Assembly: GCA_963971535.1 (NCBI GenBank)
Contig: OZ020586.1
Span: 73,576,949 to 73,640,948 of the forward strand
Length of the DNA stretch: 64,000 nt
Direction: 5' to 3'
Origin: Notolepis coatsorum
Taxonomy: Eukaryota; Chordata; Actinopteri; Aulopiformes; Paralepididae
This document shows, in pieces, positions 23,101-33,294 of this stretch. The notes below the pieces were generated by a model. It saw only the letters and a program-made list of their open reading frames with translations. It was not told the origin of the DNA and did no database searches. The position numbers were made by a program, and so were the translations under genes. Every line of letters begins with the position of its first letter. Position 1 is the first letter of the stretch.

Positions 23101-26100
23101 GGATCCGATCTGGTAGCTGCAGTTAAACACAATGCGATCCTTGCCGTTGTGATGGACCTTGTGATGCGGCACGTACCATGATTCGGTCGTCTGATCGGCC
23201 TCTTTAATGTCAATCTTTGTTACGTGTCCCGCTGTGATTAGCTTCTCAATCTCAGCGCGGTACACACTCTCTTGAGCGGGGTCTTTGGCTAGGCGCCGCT
23301 CCGTGTTCAATAGATAGCGCTCCGTGGCGTCTTTCTTTGCGTGAAAGGTGGGCATTCCCTCTCGCCTCAGGAGTGGAGTTGCGTATCTCATCACTCCGCC
23401 GACTGTGACTCTCTTTGTCCCCTGCTCGAGTAGGTTGATGGCGTAAATGTCTTCTTTAGAACGAATATCTTTCTTTTTGTTCTTAAAGGGCATTGTCTCT
23501 AGTGTCCATAGCCTCTCGACATGCTGCAGGAGAGTGGTGTCTTCTTCTGTCGTTCTGGAGTGGAGGCAGCTAGTGGCTGCTGTTCGGTTGAGAGATTTAG
23601 CGAGGGGGCGTTGTAGGGTCCACCCTAGGCGGGTCTCGACTGCTGCAGGACAGCCTCGGGGTCCTGTATGGACCCGGTCAATCGGGACTATGAGTTCTGC
23701 ATGGTCGGAGCCTATCAGCAGGGTCGGGGTAGCGCCGTCTATGAGCGGGATAGGTAATTGGCGCAGGTGCACATATTTATCCATCAACTTGGTGACAGGG
23801 TAGGTGTACTGCGATAGTCCTATTTCTTGGCTGGTGAAAGCATTTGTAATCTTGTACCGTCGCTCTGGCTGCCCGTTTGCTGCGATAGTGAAGGAGACAT
23901 TCTCGCCCTTTATCGTCTTTAAATTTCTTCTTATTGTCCGAATCGTCATTTCGTTCTTGCTCCCCCGCAGTCCCAGCTGGGCCGCAGCGGACGTGAGCAG
24001 AAGGGTCTTCTCTGACCCGTCGTCAAGGACGGCGTAAGTGTCCATGACTTTATCTTGGTAGCTCAATGTCACACGGACTACCTTTAAGAGCACTTGGGCG
24101 CCGCTGCTGCTGGCGGGGTCAATGTACATGACACTTGCCTTGGTGCCGCTCCGTGGTGCAGGTGGAGGCCGTCTTCCGTTACTTTCGTGTAGTATATCTA
24201 GATGGGCTCCATCGCACCGGCTGCACCTTTTCTTTAGGCGGCATTCGGCTGCCATGTGGGGCCGCGCACATCGATAACAGCGCCTGTTGGACTTTATCCA
24301 TTGACTCACTTCTTCTGCATTCATCTTTGTGAATAGGTCACATTGTGACAGCCAGTGTTCTTTCTCACAGTAGGGACACGCTATCTTCCACTTCTCTTTT
24401 CTCGAGGGGGTGCTGTGACTCTTACTGCTCGGTACTGACTCTGATTGGTGCATGACAGTCACCGATCTTCTTCCATCATTTATTCTCCTGGGTCCCTCTC
24501 TGGAGCTTGGCGTGCTCCGCCCGAATGTATCTAGTCGTAAGCTGCTGACTTCTCTCGCCAGGAAGTCGGCTAGATCAAGGAGGGATGGCTCTGGGCCGTT
24601 GGGATCCCGGTAATCTCTCTGCCGCCTAAAGCGCTCCTGTCTTGCGGGTGGCAGCTTCTCCAAAATCCTCTCGACGTTAGAGTTGGCGTATAGCTCATGC
24701 ATGCCCTTTTCCTGTTGCGCTCCCAGCATCCCTACCAGGGACTGCACTTTGATTGACAGGTCGTCTAATGAGCGATTGTCCGTGGCTGGGGGTAGGCGAT
24801 CAATATGCCTTATCTCTTGGATTACGTAATCCCATATACGTCCATATCTCTGGTCCAGCGCCGCTAGGGCCGCTGTGTATGGTGTCGAAGAGGTGGCATA
24901 GGCTAGCGCTATATTGTGCGCTCGCGGTACTTTCAGGTGCTTCAGTAATATTGCATACTTGTGGCGTTCATCAGCGACATCCACCATCATTGTCTCTAAG
25001 CACATCCGGAGCTCCGTGTACTGTGCTCGACTCTCATAGGCGAAGTCTGGAAATGACGGCGTGGCAATGTATGACGCCGTGGATGGCTGATACATCGGCG
25101 AGCGTTGGGGGAGAGACCTCCTGGGCGAGTCCCCTCTTGCGCCTCGCTGTGGGCTGGTACTGACAGGGTACCATGGCCCGCTGGTCCAGGTGCTATTCCT
25201 CGGGGCTGGTCGTGCGTCGTGCTCACCCGTGAATAGAGTCGGGGGTCTGTAGCGCAGCGCCGCGGGGGTATAGCCTGGACTGTATGGGACCTCCTGGTCC
25301 GGTGGAGTACTGTGCTGTCGTCGGGCTTGGTTCTCCTCCTCTCCCTCTTCTTCCTCTATCAGATCTTCCAGATCCTGTAATCGTTTATTTAGCTTCTCCG
25401 CAGTGTATGCCGCTCCTTCCTTGTAGCTGGGTCTCGCTTGGACCGGTCTGGGAAGGGGGTCTGCGGGGGGTCTAGACTCGGTCTGTTGGTCAAGTTCAGG
25501 GTCGCTTGCTCGTTGAGGGGACGCTGCCCTTGACTGTTGTCTGGACGAGTTCCTTGAACCCCTGGCGGAGGGGGAGGGTGTTGCCTTGCGGATCAGCTGC
25601 TCCATTAGCTGCGCTTGTAACTTGTCGCGCTCGACTTCGCGCTTGGTGAGATCTGCTTCTCTTTGGGCACCGGCAGCGGCGCGCTGGGCGTCGGCCCGGT
25701 CTCTTGCCATATTCTCTTCTGTCTGAAGGCGTCTCATCTCCAGGCGTGTGCGCTCTTCTTCGCTCCGTTGTTGCGCTTGGAGTTGTTGGCGCTCGCTAAG
25801 CGCCTGTGCTTGGAGACGGTCTCTTTCAATGGTAAAATGTTCGCGCTCGCTAAGTGTCTGCGCTTGGAGTCGATCGCGTTCGGTAGAGGCTGTCAGGCTG
25901 ACGAGGAACGCCTGTTGTAGCATCCTCTCCGCTTCGCTGGGGGAAGGCGGTTGTGGAGGTGAGCCGCTCCTGCGTGAGCCGCTCCTGGGGGTACTCGTTG
26001 GGGAGTCCTGGAGCTCTATTTCCTCTGCGCTCTCCTCCTCTTCCTCCGTGCAGAGTTCTCTCTCTGCAGGGTCGTCTTCCTCCCGGGGCTGGTCGGGGAC

Positions 26101-26379
26101 TACTTCTTGGGTAGTGGCGGGGGGTAAAGGCATGTCCGCTCCCTCCTGGTCCCCACCGTGAGCTTGGTCAGTTACATTAGGACCTACTAGGGCCTCTGTG
26201 GTCGGGGAAACCTGGTCGTTAAGGTCAGACATAATTTTACTTTCTACTTTTACCGCGTTTACCGTTTGTCGAAGGCTAGGTAGTTGACTGACAGTGTAAG
26301 CCTCTAAGTACTGAGGTTTCTGTCGTCTGCGCCGCGGGCGTTCTAGGTTAGGAGGATCGTTTCGTGGAGTGTTCATCAT
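20173..26379 (-). CDS. BEL/Pao gag-pol polyprotein, about 2068 aa, uninterrupted
   Basis: Taken from the ATG at 26377-26379; a few codons upstream are open but lack ATG, and a second ATG follows at once. Order of parts: acidic/coiled-coil gag (about 150-280, Gln/Arg/Glu-rich repeats), conserved gag domain (about 440-600), zinc knuckles (about 667-725), protease LDDGSE near 786, RT with DIKGMFLQV near 1128 and YVDN near 1206, RNase H FSDAS near 1395, integrase HHCC near 1700, integrase core with TGMDCFGPL near 1766 and SDHRTNF near 1830, then a C-terminal domain. It makes the capsid and all enzymes for retrotransposition. Oddities: YVDN instead of YVDD, and Arg where copy 1 has Gly next to the second catalytic integrase Asp. 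The frame is intact, but activity is not proven. Confidence 0.93.
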   Translation of the reverse strand: MMNTPRNDPPNLERPRRRRQKPQYLEAYTVSQLPSLRQTVNAVKVESKIMSDLNDQVSPTTEALVGPNVTDQAHGGDQEGADMPLPPATTQEVVPDQPREEDDPAERELCTEEEEESAEEIELQDSPTSTPRSGSRRSGSPPQPPSPSEAERMLQQAFLVSLTASTERDRLQAQTLSEREHFTIERDRLQAQALSERQQLQAQQRSEEERTRLEMRRLQTEENMARDRADAQRAAAGAQREADLTKREVERDKLQAQLMEQLIRKATPSPSARGSRNSSRQQSRAASPQRASDPELDQQTESRPPADPLPRPVQARPSYKEGAAYTAEKLNKRLQDLEDLIEEEEGEEENQARRQHSTPPDQEVPYSPGYTPAALRYRPPTLFTGEHDARPAPRNSTWTSGPWYPVSTSPQRGARGDSPRRSLPQRSPMYQPSTASYIATPSFPDFAYESRAQYTELRMCLETMMVDVADERHKYAILLKHLKVPRAHNIALAYATSSTPYTAALAALDQRYGRIWDYVIQEIRHIDRLPPATDNRSLDDLSIKVQSLVGMLGAQQEKGMHELYANSNVERILEKLPPARQERFRRQRDYRDPNGPEPSLLDLADFLAREVSSLRLDTFGRSTPSSREGPRRINDGRRSVTVMHQSESVPSSKSHSTPSRKEKWKIACPYCEKEHWLSQCDLFTKMNAEEVSQWIKSNRRCYRCARPHMAAECRLKKRCSRCDGAHLDILHESNGRRPPPAPRSGTKASVMYIDPASSSGAQVLLKVVRVTLSYQDKVMDTYAVLDDGSEKTLLLTSAAAQLGLRGSKNEMTIRTIRRNLKTIKGENVSFTIAANGQPERRYKITNAFTSQEIGLSQYTYPVTKLMDKYVHLRQLPIPLIDGATPTLLIGSDHAELIVPIDRVHTGPRGCPAAVETRLGWTLQRPLAKSLNRTAATSCLHSRTTEEDTTLLQHVERLWTLETMPFKNKKKDIRSKEDIYAINLLEQGTKRVTVGGVMRYATPLLRREGMPTFHAKKDATERYLLNTERRLAKDPAQESVYRAEIEKLITAGHVTKIDIKEADQTTESWYVPHHKVHHNGKDRIVFNCSYQIGSQNLNKELLPGPTLGPSLLGVLLRFRQDKVAISGDIKGMFLQVRLVEEDKPLLRFLWRERIGDENPAIYQWEVLPFGTTCSPCCATFALQKHVAEDPTADEEVQHSVKNSFYVDNCLQSVSTQEEAEALLIKLRASLIKGGFDLRQWASSDPHVLRSLSPADKAASSETWMATIPGEAQEMTLGLVWRFKTDSLHYRHKPLAPEQGRSTAIPTTRRSVYRTLARQYDPLGCILPYTTRAKMIVRALWDKDQGWDDPIPAHLASTWREWETELRSLPGVNIRRSYFPSTVRPETCEIDLHVFSDASEVAYGSVAYLRAQEKGGKIHTAFILARSRIAPRKQQSIPRLELCAALAGAHLATLIQRELTIPVHRTILWSDSTTVLTWIKSDSCRYKVFVGVRVTEIQELTEAASWRYVDTKHNPADVITRGMSLDDLTRRNIYSDGPEFLKLPEGEWPTPTPREASNEEAENKKPMFCGLSTVASTDPNIDDCITLESAQQRTFLRHHPEIQSTTDMSAADYEEAELLLLQRAQRDSFPDELDCLQGGNPVPSDSRLIHLAPESDAHNLIRVGGRLRRAPDLPDDTKYPIVLNSRHKVTELIIKKYDEDVHHAGAERVFAEIRRRYWILQGREAVRRFQRTCLDCRKWRAQPSIPRMADLPPCRLRIGDKPFHSTGMDCFGPLYIKRGRGTKKRWGIVFKCMTTRAIHIELLPTMSTDSFLMAFRRFTSRKGKPSTLLSDHRTNFKGGERELRESFQAMGPELKTHLAPSQIDFQFNPPNAPHFGGTWEREVRSIKTALYAVLGAQTVAEEVLMTVLTEIEGVLNSKPLGYVSSDVADVDPVTPNTLLMGRLDPALPQTMYRPEEANGRRMWRYSQVLADKFWSSFLLHYLPSLQTRQKWVKERDNLTEGTVVMIIDQSLPRAMWPAGRVSKVITGADGKVRAAEVLVQGRTYTRPVARLIELPRLPDTIDDDHDPMTL

Positions 26380-26428
26380 AGGCCATTTCAATATTAATAA
26401 CACTATATTAATATTACACTAGTTACCC

Positions 26429-26445
26429 TCCGGCTCGAAGGACCA
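26429..26445 (-). promoter_or_regulatory. primer-binding site, tRNA-Tyr type (copy 2)
   Basis: The same 17 bases as in copy 1, read on the minus strand, two bases inside the 5' LTR. Confidence 0.8.
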
Positions 26446-26447
26446 AT

Positions 26448-27836
26448 TGTAACTGAGGGGTACAATTCCCTGACTGTATTGTTAGATATGGTATTTAATA
26501 CCACTACCTCTTGTACTTTAACTTCTGGCCATCCAGTACATGATATAAGTATGATGAACACTTTCCCACCTGATGAAACGAATCCACACAAATGTACAAA
26601 TCGATGGTTTAATATAGCAAAAGGTATATACAATGTTCACTTGTTTACACTTATGATATATGCACTTGTATGGCAAATGAGTATTCGTAGGTAAATCAAC
26701 ATTGAATGTCCAATCTCTGGTTACGCAGGGAGTAAGTATACAACCTGGATATTTAGGAAACTATAGCGATGGTACTTAAATGATTATAGCTGGATACACT
26801 AAGGGGGGGGGGGGGTCCCGCTGGTTGTAAGACAGTAGGAGGGGGGGGGTTAGAGAAGCCGCTGGCGGTATCCCATCTGGCCGACGGTTTCTTGGGAGAA
26901 TTCAAAGTCTTGAACACGGTGCCCACAGAACCTCGGTCCGCAGACGAATACAGCTGGACCCTCTGGTGGACGGTAGCTGCCGGTCCACAACGGAGAGACG
27001 TGAGGCGACCTCACTGGTGTAGAGCGCCGTCTCACCTGGAGTCCTCTCCGGGGGGTAGTTCCAACACTCCGCAGTGTTGGCCTTTATCCATGGAATAATC
27101 AAAGCACCCAAAGCATAATCCAAGCCGTGGAAGGCTCGCCGTCGTCCGGGTAGAGTAATCCAATATACAGGTCCAGTCGCCCTGGCCCGGAGCTCCTCGG
27201 ATGCAAGCACCACTAGGGGTCTGCCCAGCCTGGTTAAGCGTCCAGATAACGTCAGGAACGATGGGGGTACTGATAACTTTAGAACTCTAACCGAACGATG
27301 CACCATACATAAATAGACTATTATTAGCTTAATAGAATACGTCCAACTCGACGGTATAGTGCCAAACTATGACTATTCAACTATTAATCTACACGATATC
27401 TCAATGCCTATTCTGAGGCCAAGTAGGCCTTACTACACCACACGTGCGTCGTGGGGAGGCTTCGCGTCTGTCACTCTGTTGGAGGGTAAAGAACTGGACT
27501 AAAAGGAAGTTCTACTTTACTTGCGCCATATATATATGCGCTATGAACAAATAGTACCATTCGTATTTCGCCCGACATATTCCTGCGCGGAACCGGGGCT
27601 TGCCACGACATGTTGGGCGGCACGATTGAACTTGGACCTAGGGGTATGGCAACCTGGCGCCAGGTTCTCGTCCAATGGTAGAATGAAACTATTATGGGCT
27701 GTTTAGTAGACTAAAGGGATATTCAGTGCATATTGTACAAGGAATATACAGGGGATATCAAACGATATACAAATACAATTAAATATATATATATAAATAA
27801 ATATATATATTCGGTTTAATCTGATCCTTCACAACA
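26448..27836 (-). repeat. 5' LTR of BEL copy 2
   Basis: 1389 bp. Matches the 3' LTR except for G-run lengths near 26803 and 26840 and four extra bases in the TA run near 27803. Confidence 0.9.
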
Positions 27837-30800
27837 GTGAGGGTAATCATGGCAATGAGGGTAATAATCATGACAGTGAGGGTAATAATGGCAGTGAGCG
27901 TAATAACCATGACAGTGAGGGTAATAATGGCAGTGAGCGTAATAATCATGACAGTGAGGGTAATAATCATGTCAGTGAGGGTAATAATCATGTCAGTGAG
28001 GGTAATAACGGCAGTGAGGGTAATAATCATGACAGTGAGGGTAATAATGGCAGTGAGCGTAATAACCATGACAGTGAGGGTAATAATGGCAGTGAGCGTA
28101 ATAATCATGACAGTGAGGGTAATAATCATGTCAGTGAGGGTAATAATCATGTCAGTGAGGGTAATAATCATGTCAGTGAGGGTAATAATCATGTCAGTGA
28201 GGGTAATAATCATGTCAGTGAGGGTAATAATGACAGTGAGGGTAATAATCATGACAGTGAGGGTAATAATCATGTCAGTGAGGGTAATAATCATGTCAGT
28301 GAGGGTAATAATCACGACAGTGAGGGTAATAATGGCAGTGAGGGTAATAATCATGACAGTGAGGGTAATAATCATGTCAGTGAGGGTAATAATCATGTCA
28401 GTGAGGGTAATAATCATGGCAGTGAGGGTAATAATCATGACAGTGAGGGTAATAATGGCAGTGAGAGTAATCATGACAGTGAGGGTAATAATCATGACAG
28501 TGAGGGTAATAATAATGTCAGTGAGGGTAATAATCATGACAGTGAGGGTAATAATAATGGCAGTGAGGGTAATAATCATGACAGTGAGGGTAATAATCAT
28601 GACAGTGAGGGTAATAATCATGACAGTGAGGGTAATCATGACAGTGAGGGTAATAATCATGACAGTGTGGGTAATAATGGCAGTGAGGGTAATAATCATG
28701 ACAGTGAGGGTAATAATCATGACAGTGAGGGTAATAATCATGATCGTGTGGGTAATCATGACAGTGAGGGTAATAATCATGTCAGTGAGGGTAATAATCA
28801 CGACAGTGAGGGTAATAATGGCAGTGAGGGTAATAATCATGACAGTGAGGGTAATAATCATGTCAGTGAGGGTAATAATCATGTCAGTGAGGGTAATAAT
28901 CATGGCAGTGAGGGTAATAATCATGACAGTGAGGGTAATAATGGCAGTGAGAGTAATCATGACAGTGAGGGTAATAATCATGACAGTGAGGGTAATAATA
29001 ATGTCAGTGAGGGTAATAATCATGACAGTGAGGGTAATAATAATGGCAGTGAGGGTAATAATCATGACAGTGAGGGTAATAATCATGACAGTGAGGGTAA
29101 TAATCATGACAGTGAGGGTAATCATGACAGTGAGGGTAATAATCATGACAGTGTGGGTAATAATGGCAGTGAGGGTAATAATCATGACAGTGAGGGTAAT
29201 AATCATGACAGTGAGGGTAATAATCATGATCGTGTGGGTAATCATGACAGTGAGGGTAATAATCATGACAGTGACGTTAATAATCATGACAGTGAGGGTA
29301 ATAATCATGACAGTGAGGGTAATCATGACATTGAGGGTAATAATCATGACAGTGAGGGTAATAATGGCAGTGAGGGTAATAATCATGACAGTGAGGGTAA
29401 TGAGCATGACAGTGAGGGTAATAATGGCAGTGAGGGTAATAATCATGACAGTGAGGGTAATCATGACAGTGAGGGTAATAATCATGACAGTGAGGGTAAT
29501 AATAATGTCAGTGAGGGTAATAATCATGACAGTGAGGGTAATAATCATGTCAGTGAGGGTAATAATAATGTCAGTGAGGGTAATAATCATGACAGTGGGG
29601 GTAATAATCATGTCAGTGAGGGTAATAATCATGACAGTGAGGGTAATAATCATGGAAGTGAGGGTAATCATGACAGTGAGGGTAATAACCATGACAGTGA
29701 GGGTAATAATAATGTCAGTGAGGGTAATAATCATGACAGTGAGGGTAATAATGGCAGTGAGGGTAATAATCATGTCAGTGAGGGTAATAATCATGACAGT
29801 GAGGGTAATAATAATGTCAGTGAGGGTAATAATCATGACAGTGAGGGTAATAATGGCAGTGAGGGTAATAATGGCAGTGAGGGTAATAATGGCAGTGAGG
29901 GTAATAATCATGACAGTGAGGGTAATAATGGCAGTGAGGGTAATAATCATGACAGTGAGGGTAATAATGGCAGTGAGGGTAATAATCATGACAGTGAGGG
30001 TAATTATGACAGTGAGGGTAATAATCATGACAGTGAGGGTAATAATAATGTCAGTGAGGGTAATAATCATGACAGTGAGGGTAATAATCATGTCAGTGAG
30101 GGTAATAATAATGTCAGTGAGGGTAATAATCATGACAGTGAGGGTAATAATCATGTCAGTGAGGGTAATCATGACAGTGAGGGTAATAATCATGACAGTG
30201 AGGGTAATAATAATGTCAGTGAGGGTAATAATCATGTCAGTGAGGGTAATAATCATGACAGTGAGGGTAATAATAATGTCAGTGAGGGTAATAATCATGA
30301 CAGTGAGGGTAATAATGGCAGTGAGGGTAATAATAATGTCAGTGTGGGTAATAATCATGACAGTGAGGGTAATAATGGCAGTGAGTGTAATAATGGCAGT
30401 GAGGGTAATAATGGCAGTGAGGGTAATAATGGCAGTGAGGGTAATAATCATGACAGTGAGGGTAATAATCATGACAGTGAGTGTAATAATAATGGCAGTG
30501 AGGGTAATAATGGCAGTGAGGGTAATAATCATGACAGTGAGGGTAATAATCATGACAGTGAGTGTAATAATAATGGCAGTGAGGGTAATAATCATGACAG
30601 TGAGGGTAATAATCATGACAGTGAGGGTAATAACCATGACAGTGAGGGTAATAATCATGACAGTGAGGGTAATAACCATGACAGTGAGGGTAATAATCAT
30701 GACAGTGAGGGTAATAATCATGACAGTGAGGGTAATAATAATGGCAGTGAGGGTAATAAGCATGACAGTGAGGGTAATAATCATGACAGTGAGGGTAATA

Positions 30801-31115
30801 ATCATGACAGTGAGGGTAATAACCATGACAGTGAGGGTAATAATCATGACAGTGAGGGTAATAATCATGACAGTGAGGGTAATGATAATGGCAGTGAGGG
30901 TAATAAGCATGACAGTGAGGGTAATAATCATGACAGTGAGGGTAATAATCATGACAGTGAGGGTAATAACCATGACAGTGAGGGTAATAATCATGACAGT
31001 GAGGGTAATAATCATGACAGTGAGGGTAATAATAATGGCAGTGAGGGTAATAAGCATGACAGTGAGGGTAATAATCATGACAGTGAGGGTAATAATCATG
31101 ACAGTGAGGGTAATA
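27837..31115 (+). repeat. satellite block 6, with higher-order repeats
   Basis: About 3.3 kb, the longest uninterrupted block. Variant units (CATGACAGTGAG, CATGTCAGTGAG, GGCAGTGAG and others) are arranged in higher-order copies. A segment with the rare GATCGTGTGGG variant recurs at 486 bp (28741 and 29227). Near the right end a 147-bp period is marked by AATAAGCATGAC at about 30758, 30905 and 31052. Open frames longer than 800 codons on both strands come from the unit length being a multiple of three; I do not regard them as genes. Confidence 0.95.
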
Positions 31116-31343
31116 AAATCAAATCAGCTATTTCCCCATGTTCCCTAGCTAGTGGCTCACATATCACTACACATTCAACGCAGCGCACATCTTCACCACA
31201 TTAAAATGAGACAACGGTCATTGTTACACTCTGATGTACCTTATAATAATAAATAATATAATAATAAATAAAGTGTATTGCCTGCGCTCCAGTGTTCTAC
31301 TTTGGACCAGATCTCTGACGTCTCTCTCTGATTCAACATCACC

Positions 31344-31905
31344 CTCCTCTGAGAGCAGCAGACAGGCCTGCATCTCCCCTCCTCTGAGAGCACCAGACAG
31401 GCCTGCATCTCCCCTCCTCTGAGAGCACCAGACAGGCCTGTGTCTCCCCTCCTCTGAGAGCACCAGACAGGCCTGTGTCTCCCCTCCTCTGAGAGCACCA
31501 GACAGGCCTGCGTCTCCCCTCCTCTGAGAGCACCAGACAGGCCTGCGTCTCCCCTCCTCTGAGAGCACCAGACAGGCCTGTGTCTCCCCTCCTCTGAGAG
31601 CAGCAGACAGGCCTGCATCTCCCCTCCTCTGAGAGCACCAGACAGGCCTGCGTCTCCCCTCCTCTGAGAGCACCAGACAGGCCTGCGTCTCCCCTCCTCT
31701 GAGAGCAGCAGACAGGCCTGCGTCTCCCCTCCTCTGAGAGCACCAGACAGGCCTGTGTCTCCCCTCCTCTGAGAGCACCAGACAGGCCTGCGTCTCCCCT
31801 CCTCTGAGAGCACCAGACAGGCCTGTGTCTCCCCTCCTCTGAGAGCACCAGACAGGCCTGCGTCTCCCCTCCTCTGAGAGCACCAGACAGGCCTGCGTCT
31901 CCCCT
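31344..31905. repeat. 35-bp minisatellite, 16 copies
   Basis: Units contain GAGAGCACCAGACAGGCCTG followed by CRTCTCCCCTCCTCT, with variants at a few positions. Because 35 is not a multiple of three, reading cycles through all frames, and all three minus frames stay open. No coding evidence. Confidence 0.95.
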
Positions 31906-32765
31906 TGACGTGGGTCGGTTGGAGCGCGCGGAACTTCTCCCTTCACGGCTGCGTTACTACAGTAGCTGGCGTAGCGTTACATGTTACGGCCAGGGACAAG
32001 CTAATATAAACAGAGCTCAAACAAAGTCAGTCTGAGTGAAAACGAAGGTATTGCCATGAAAAGGACAGTTTCTCTCCTAAACTACAGCGTGATCCTTGAT
32101 GAATTCCACGTTTAACCTCCAACAGATGCCTAATGGGACCTTATTGGTCGTGACCAGCCTCAACACCGTGACTGCATACACAATGAATGGGATTTTCTCC
32201 AGTGTATTTCAGCGGCATTACAGCTAACGCTAGTGGCATGTACCCACTGTATCTACTATACTGATGTTTTTACTGCCCTGTTTGACAACATCAGTCTACA
32301 CTGCCATGTGTGGGTGTGTGCTTTTATTATGGATATGGTGATAGTGAGTGCACTGAGGGTGCGTGTGTGCGTACGTGCGTGTGTTTACGTGCGTGCGTTT
32401 GAGTGAGTGCGAGTGCACGCACTGCTAGTGTGTGTCACCGTGTGTTTGACTATAGCAACGGTTGCCATAGAAATGGCAGTGGGGTTGGTGTGATATTATC
32501 AGTTGCTCTGGTACTGTGGAAGGCTTCAGAAGCCTTGGACTCACAGCAAAACCACAAACCCACACTCACCCCCTGTGCTCTGCTGTGCTACCTGTGCTGT
32601 AGGCAGTGTGAGCTGCATGCATACACGGGAATATCACAGACGCTTTATTAGCCTTGTATGGCGGCCTAATGGCAACATATTCTTCTCAGCAGGGAATCAA
32701 ACCTTCATAAATTCACAAGTTTAATATAAGTGTGTTAGATCTCTCTTAATATAAGCATGTTAGAT
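31906..32765. other. no gene recognised
   Basis: Unique-looking sequence with a small CpG-containing stretch (31906-31980) and a GT/GC-rich low-complexity run at about 32300-32430. No exon, transposon end or RNA gene could be supported. Confidence 0.5.
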
Positions 32766-32805
32766 TTCCCCAAGGGGATCAATAAAGGAATATATTATCT
32801 TATAT
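32766..32805 (+). mobile_element. extreme 3' end of the Rex1/L2-like LINE
   Basis: TTCCCCAAGGGGATCAATAA plus AGGAATAT and a TATCTTATAT tail match the 3' terminus of the LINE at 14782-18340, here on the plus strand. Only about 40 bp remain, a very short 5' truncation. Confidence 0.75.
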
Positions 32806-33030
32806 CTAATAGAAGTATGTTAGTTAGTTCTCTAATAGAAGCATGTTAGATCTCTCTAGTAGAAGCATGTTAGATCTCTAATAGAAGCATGTTAGATCTC
32901 TCTAGTAGAAGCATGTTAGATCTCTAATAGAAGCATGTTAGATCTCTAATAGAAGCATGTTAGATCTCTAATAGAAGCATGTTCTCTAATATAATCATGT
33001 TAGATCTCTCTAGTAGAATCATGCATGACT
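32806..33030. repeat. ~22-bp minisatellite
   Basis: Imperfect units of AGAAGCATGTTAGATCTCTA with variable spacing, beginning immediately after the LINE tail. Confidence 0.85.
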
Positions 33031-33222
33031 TCCCATACATATTGTGGCTGCTCACAGCTATTTTCAAACTCAATACTAATTAATACATGAAAGGGTTAAA
33101 GAGAACATTGCATATATAGCCTGCATTGCATTCCACTGTAGAACAGATGATGGCAGGTTGAGGTGGGAGGGAGATGCTGGATGGTGCAGATCCATAGTAT
33201 CTACACCCTGCTAACTGTGTAG

Positions 33223-33223
<1 letters not shown>

Positions 33224-33289
<66 letters not shown>
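33224..33289. repeat. (GA)n microsatellite
   Basis: About 33 uninterrupted GA dinucleotides. Confidence 0.98.

Positions 33290-33294
<5 letters not shown>

Larger units (their letters stand above)
18693..27836 (-). mobile_element. BEL/Pao LTR retrotransposon, copy 2 (intact ORF)
   Basis: Complete element on the minus strand with 5-bp duplication GTGAG (18688-18692 and 27837-27841). The LTRs are 1387 and 1389 bp. The differences I can see are run lengths only (two G-runs and a TA run), so the insertion is recent. The LTR sequence is clearly diverged from copy 1, so it is a separate subfamily, while the tRNA-Tyr primer site and the gag-pol are shared. Confidence 0.95.

Noticed and set aside
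207..31115. CRISPR array
   Set aside because: Short units repeat without unique spacers, the setting is a eukaryotic genome, and no cas gene is present.
31224..31946. A 240-codon repeat protein on the minus strand
   Set aside because: Comes from the 35-bp minisatellite; all three frames are open and the same peptide appears in each.
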